Origin: Candidatus Thermochlorobacteriaceae bacterium
GTDB lineage: Bacteria > Bacteroidota > Chlorobiia > Chlorobiales > Thermochlorobacteraceae
Length of the DNA: 64,000 nucleotides
Direction: 5' to 3'
Assembly (NCBI GenBank): GCA_029263855.1
Contig: JAJUFC010000005.1
Coordinates: forward strand, 124,001-188,000
Of this stretch, positions 60,323-64,000 are shown piece by piece (within the stretch, counting starts at the first letter, position 1; the number at the start of each line of letters is the position of its first letter). The notes beneath the pieces are model-generated. The model ran no database searches and was not told where the DNA came from. It was given only the letters and a program-made list of their open reading frames with translations. The position numbers and the translations under genes are program-made.

Positions 60323-61450
60323 TCAACGCGATGCAAAGTCTTTAATAATCTCATCGGTCAAGGTCTTCCCCCACAATCGCTCTAAAATGTTTTCAGCCTG
60401 CCTGCGACACTGCTTGGCTCGATGCACATCGCCCTGTTGCTCGTAGGCTCCGACAAGTTTGAGCATAGCAGGCACATAGAACGGGTCAATTCGCAAACAC
60501 TCCACCAGTTCCTTGATTGCTTCTTTTGGCTTCTGCGCATTAAGCAACGTTGCAGTTACCTTCATGTGAAACTCGATTTGAGATATTTCTTCTTCAAGCC
60601 TTTCGGGAAGAAGCGTTTGTGCATGCGTTGTAACAAACGAACATGTCGCATTGCTAATCACGGCTTCGGTTACGCTTCCCATCACAAACCGACTGATTCC
60701 TGTTCTGCCTGTTGTTCCCATCACCAACAAATCATAGCCCGCAAGAGACTCGAGAATTTTTGCTCTTGCTTCGCCTTGAAACAGTTCATTTGAAAGTGCC
60801 TTTGAATCAAAGACTTGTAAGAATGCCGCAAACTGTTGCTCGGCTTGCGCATAGCCTTCACGATTGACTTCTTGCAGATTGGCTTTTACTAGCGTCGGCA
60901 CATGCGTAATCGGCTCATAGACAAGCAACGTATGAACCTGTGCTTCATAGAGTCGCGCAATATCCAAGGCAACCTTCAACGCTTCTTTTGAGGCGGGCGA
61001 ACAGTCTACGGGACAAAGAATTTTTTTTATCGCTTTTTTAGAACCTTTGAGCACCGCCCAAACCGGAATCGGTGCCACACGAATAATTTTTTTGACAAGT
61101 AAACTTACCAGATGCTTTGTTTCCGCATGCTTTTCAAATAACACGATAACATCTGCATCGGTGCTCTTTGCGATTTGGAGAAGCGATTGGACAATCTCGC
61201 CGCGTTGTAGATGAACCGAGACCTTTTCAATGCCGCGCTTTGAGAGTTCCTCACGATGTTTTTCGAGCAGTTCTGTGGCTTGCGCTTTCAGGGCAATATC
61301 TAAGCCGCCTTGAAGGTCTTTATTTGGCAAGATATACGCCAATGAGAGTGCGGCTTGTGTGCGTTGCGCCAATTCTGCCGCAACATCGAGATGCTCCGTT
61401 TCGCCGCTATTGAGGTCGAGCGCGACGAGAATGTTTTCAAATCTGTTCAT
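60323..61450 (-). CDS. Tandem universal stress domains with a C-terminal TPR segment
   Basis: This is a 375-residue protein from ATG 61450; the frame upstream overlaps the ATPase remnant and is not used. The first Usp domain (FENILVALDLNSGETEHL) is followed by a second (KKILCPVDCSPASKEAL) with the nucleotide motif TTGRTGISRFVMGSVTEAVI. Residues 300-375 form TPR-like helices (LLNAQKPKEAIKELVECLRIDPFYVPAMLKLVGAYEQQGD). The start ATG overlaps the ATPase stop (TAATG), so translation was once coupled. This domain combination is unusual. Confidence 0.87.
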   Translation of the reverse strand: MNRFENILVALDLNSGETEHLDVAAELAQRTQAALSLAYILPNKDLQGGLDIALKAQATELLEKHREELSKRGIEKVSVHLQRGEIVQSLLQIAKSTDADVIVLFEKHAETKHLVSLLVKKIIRVAPIPVWAVLKGSKKAIKKILCPVDCSPASKEALKVALDIARLYEAQVHTLLVYEPITHVPTLVKANLQEVNREGYAQAEQQFAAFLQVFDSKALSNELFQGEARAKILESLAGYDLLVMGTTGRTGISRFVMGSVTEAVISNATCSFVTTHAQTLLPERLEEEISQIEFHMKVTATLLNAQKPKEAIKELVECLRIDPFYVPAMLKLVGAYEQQGDVHRAKQCRRQAENILERLWGKTLTDEIIKDFASR

Positions 61451-63000
61451 TAATGTGCTTGTTTTATATGTCTGCCGTATTGCCAATACTTTTTCAAACC
61501 GATGATGATGTAAATGGTAAGTCCGGGCAAAAGTGAAAGTCCCCAGTCGGTCAGTGAAAGCGGCGCGCTTTGAAATGCCACGTTGAACGCAGGCAAGTAG
61601 GTGTATAGCACTTGAAGCACAATCATCAAGAATACGCCGAGCCAAAGAAGCGGATTGCTGAAAAGCCCCAGCCGGAACATCGAGTAGCGCATCGAGCGGC
61701 AGTTAAGGAGATACATCATTTCGCCAAAGACGAACACATTGACCGCCAACGTTCGTGCTTCTTCGTTTGAACGCCCTTCTCCTAAGCGCCATTCAAAAAC
61801 CCAAAGCGCACCTACGCACAGAATTAACCCGACGATGATGATGCGAATGATGACTTCCGCCGTTAGAATTGGTTCATCAGCCGCGCGCGGCGGGCGGCTC
61901 ATAATGTCAGGCTCTTTGGGCTCGAAGGCAAGCATTAAGCCAAGTAGAATTGCCGTCGTCATGTTTATCCACAAAACTTGAACAGGAAGAATTGGAAGCG
62001 TTAAGCCTGAAAACACGGAGACCATGATAATCAAACCTTCGCCGAAGTTTGTTGGCAACGTCCAAGCGATGAACTTGACGAGGTTATCATAAACGCCGCG
62101 TCCCTCTTCGACGGCGGCTTCAATCGTGGCAAAGTTATCGTCCGTTAAAATCATGTCGGCGGTTTCTTTGGCGACGTCAGTGCCTGTAATGCCCATTGCA
62201 ATTCCGATGTTGGCTTGTCGGAGCGAAGGCGCATCATTGACACCGTCGCCCGTCATCGCGACGATTTCCCCGTTTTGTTGAACGGCTTTCACAAGGCGGA
62301 GTTTATCTTCGGGCGCGACGCGCGCAAACACCGACGCGCTTTTAACGGCTTGGCGGAGTTCTTCTTCCGAAAGCGTCGCAAGCGTTTTGCCATTTATCAC
62401 GCTTTCTGCTTTCGGATTTTTGATGATGCCAATGCGCTCGGCGATAGCTTTCGCGGTGAGTTCGTGGTCGCCCGTAATCATTTTGACGTCAATGCATGCG
62501 CCGTGACACTGAGCAATCGCCTCAATCACTTCGGGACGCGGCGGGTCAATCATCGCTTGCAATCCCAAAAACACCAGCCCTTACGACACGTCTTGATGCT
62601 CAATTGTTAGTTTTGTTGTTGGAAACAGTTTGCAAGCGAAGGCGAGCACGTCAATGGCCTTCAAGGCTTTGGATTCTTGCAAGTATCCGACAATCGCATT
62701 GATAAACACTACGCCGAAAATGACGGAGGAATCGACCCACTCGTTCAACAACGCCGTAATGACCGAAGCAACAAGAAGAATATAGACCAACGGTTGGTTG
62801 AATTGTTGGAGAAAGAGCTCGAGTGGGGTTTTGCGCTTTCGTTTTGGAATAAGGTTCGCGCCGTATTTGGCTTTTCGCTTTTGCGCTTCTTCCGCTGTCA
62901 ATCCTGTTTGAAGGTTCGCGCCTATTTTTTCTAACACTTCTCTTTCCTCGAGCACGAACCAATTTCTTCTTTCCGAAACCGCTACTTCCATACTGCGCAA
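61450..63000 (-). pseudogene. P-type cation ATPase (PacL/Ca2+ type) with a large in-frame deletion and a nonsense codon
   Basis: The N-terminal part (63000 to about 62655) reads RKTPLELFLQQFNQPLVYILL and AIVGYLQESKALKAID, the start of a Ca2+-type ATPase. It then joins directly to VLAFACKLFPTTKL, which in intact pumps lies about 400 residues later, after the phosphorylation site. The actuator loop, DKTGT and most of the nucleotide domain are gone. A TAA at 62583-62581 follows EHQDVS, and the frame then continues in step as GLVFLGLQAMIDPPRP, MITGDH and TGDGVNDAPS to the end. The product cannot pump. Since the frame is kept, the decay looks recent. Confidence 0.85.
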
Positions 63001-63081
63001 TTTCTTAAATGTTAAAAAATGTTGGAAGGTGCTTTTAGGCAGGAAAGATTTTCGTGAAAAGCAAACTTTTTTCGCTTTTTA

Positions 63082-63372
63082 TCAAGAAGTGTGATAGGAA
63101 AAAAGTCCGTGCTTTGTGGCTAAAAAGTGCAAGCAGCGCAATTCGTCGGGGATTGTATCGAGCGCGATGAAGTCGTTTTTTTCGGCGTGCCATTTGAGGG
63201 CTTGCACGAGTTCATCGCGCATCAAAGCGCGTAACAATTTGTCCAGAACCTGCTCATTGATGTTCGTCTCTTGCACAAGGTCATCAAACGAGAGCATAAA
63301 GTGCAAGGCTTCAAGAATTTCTTCTTCGTGTTTTGAGAGCGGACGGATTTTGCTTCTTTCTTGCTCGGTCAT
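63082..63372 (-). CDS. Small protein of unknown function (possible winged helix)
   Basis: This is a 96-residue, mostly helical protein (LSKHEEEILEALHFMLSFDDLVQETNINEQVLDKLLRALMRDELVQAL) whose helix-turn-helix-like pattern followed by a short strand pair suggests a winged-helix domain. It overlaps the end of the Rpn-like gene by 62 bases in another frame, so its start could be later. No family recognised. Confidence 0.5.
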   Translation of the reverse strand: MTEQERSKIRPLSKHEEEILEALHFMLSFDDLVQETNINEQVLDKLLRALMRDELVQALKWHAEKNDFIALDTIPDELRCLHFLATKHGLFSYHTS

Positions 63373-64000
63373 CGCCGTTTAAGGATTTCTTCACGTTGAG
63401 TTTTTGGACTTGTCGTTTTGACAATCCAGTCGTCTTCACGATAAGTTCAATCGGCAGTTTTTCTTCAAGCATTCGCATCGCGATTTCTTGAGCAGTTTGC
63501 GTTTTCCCTTCTTGCAAGCCCTGTTGCAAGCCCTGTTGCAAGCCTTCTTTGATGGCTTCTTCGCGCGCTTGGCGGTAGTAGCGCGTCTTCATCAAGTTGG
63601 TTTCGAGTTTCAGCATTTTTTCTATCTCCTCTCTGGTCAAAGTGGAAAATTTTGATACGAGAATTTTCTCTAAAATATCCCAGAATTTCGTTCCCGTTTC
63701 AGACAAAATCGCCCTTGCCGTTTTGAGCGTTTCTTGCTCGTCGGCTACCATCAATCTAAACATTTCCAAATGAGGAAGAAGCCGTTCCGTTTTCGGCAGT
63801 TCATCCAAATAAATCCGCTTCACCCTGCCACTCTCAATGAGTTCTTCGTAGTTTTTGAACGAGGGTTCAATTTTTTTATTTGGAAAAATCACTGCCCCAC
63901 GCCAATCGCGAACTTCATATTGACGCAAATACAAGAAGGTTTCGGCAAAGAAGCGACGGTAAAATGCTTTGTCGCGCTGAAACTGCGCTTCAACAAAGTA
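63311..64000 (-). CDS. Rpn/DUF2887-type PD-(D/E)xK nuclease-like protein (N-terminus beyond the window edge)
   Basis: The frame is open through the right edge; by hand translation it begins within the window as YFVEAQFQRDKAFYRRFFAET. The VEAQFQ segment is an E-x-Q motif of PD-ExQ nucleases. LRQYEVRDWRGAVIFPN follows, a block found in DUF2887/Rpn-family proteins. The C-terminus has QQGLQQGLQQGLQEGK repeats and an HTH-like segment (LPIELIVKTTGLSKRQVQKL). Rpn proteins are recombination-promoting nucleases, often called transposase-like, and are mobile in copy number. At least 229 residues are in the window. Confidence 0.75.
   Translation of the reverse strand, partial: YFVEAQFQRDKAFYRRFFAETFLYLRQYEVRDWRGAVIFPNKKIEPSFKNYEELIESGRVKRIYLDELPKTERLLPHLEMFRLMVADEQETLKTARAILSETGTKFWDILEKILVSKFSTLTREEIEKMLKLETNLMKTRYYRQAREEAIKEGLQQGLQQGLQEGKTQTAQEIAMRMLEEKLPIELIVKTTGLSKRQVQKLNVKKSLNGDDRARKKQNPSALKTRRRNS

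Noticed and set aside
2658-62583. Stop-codon recoding in this organism
   Set aside because: The two in-frame stops are different (TAG and TAA), and TAG and TAA are used as normal stops elsewhere; simple gene decay explains both.

Overview
The window looks like a chromosome segment from the Chlorobi/Ignavibacteria/Bacteroidetes (FCB) side of the tree, probably a Chloroherpeton-like member of the Chlorobi. The reasons are TAnnTTTG-type -7 elements before several genes, a BY-kinase/Wzz fusion, LA_2272-type surface repeats, TonB/FecR/S41 envelope genes, a MlaEFD-type transporter, and FCB-style intergenic repeats. No rRNA or tRNA gene, CRISPR array or replication origin was seen. Species assignment is inference.

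Layout. 1-2774: the end of a prophage-like region (tail tape-measure protein, cut by the window edge) next to a TPR gene broken by an in-frame amber codon. 2993-3865: an EEP-family hydrolase. 4165-14602: an AT-rich block of three integron-type gene cassettes, all genes on the + strand, each ending in an attC-like imperfect palindrome of about 132 bp; no integrase is in the window. Cassette 1 carries a restriction-modification pair. Cassette 2 is about 6.1 kb with seven genes (Crp/Fnr regulator, serine hydrolase lipoprotein, two exported proteins, a 15-residue-repeat surface protein, a CPBP protease, an NTF2-like lipoprotein). Cassette 3 carries a truncated Crp/Fnr gene and a membrane glycosyltransferase. 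The first 9-10 bases of each cassette are the reverse complement of the start of its own attC. The right flank holds a 3' remnant of an RND-type transporter.

14992-31150: metH, preceded by a structured leader with its own terminator, then threonine/serine dehydratase, enoyl-CoA hydratase, accA, an MFS exporter and a group that looks like a thiocarboxylate-dependent cysteine pathway: a MoaD-MoeB-rhodanese fusion, a CysM-like synthase and two JAMM peptidases, interspersed with DUF309, phosphatidylserine decarboxylase and galE; then pirin and a small protein. 31249-38702: glycosyltransferase, flippase-like protein, BY-kinase, glyA, pyk. 38931-42389 (-): ffh-rpsP-rimM-trmD-rplS. 42723-45233: MlaE/MlaF/MlaD-like lipid transport.

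45296-64000: heptose kinase, TonB-like protein, S41 protease, two roadblock proteins, barrel and FecR proteins, holA, universal stress proteins, a B12-type radical SAM enzyme, an acyl-ACP desaturase with its 2Fe-2S ferredoxin, an adenylate-kinase-like protein with an altered P-loop, a P-type ATPase pseudogene that lost its catalytic core in frame, and an Rpn/DUF2887-type nuclease cut by the right edge.

The strongest leads are the integron-cassette island with a multigene cassette, the fused MoaD-MoeB-rhodanese plus CysM plus double-JAMM gene group, and the attenuator-like RNA in front of metH.
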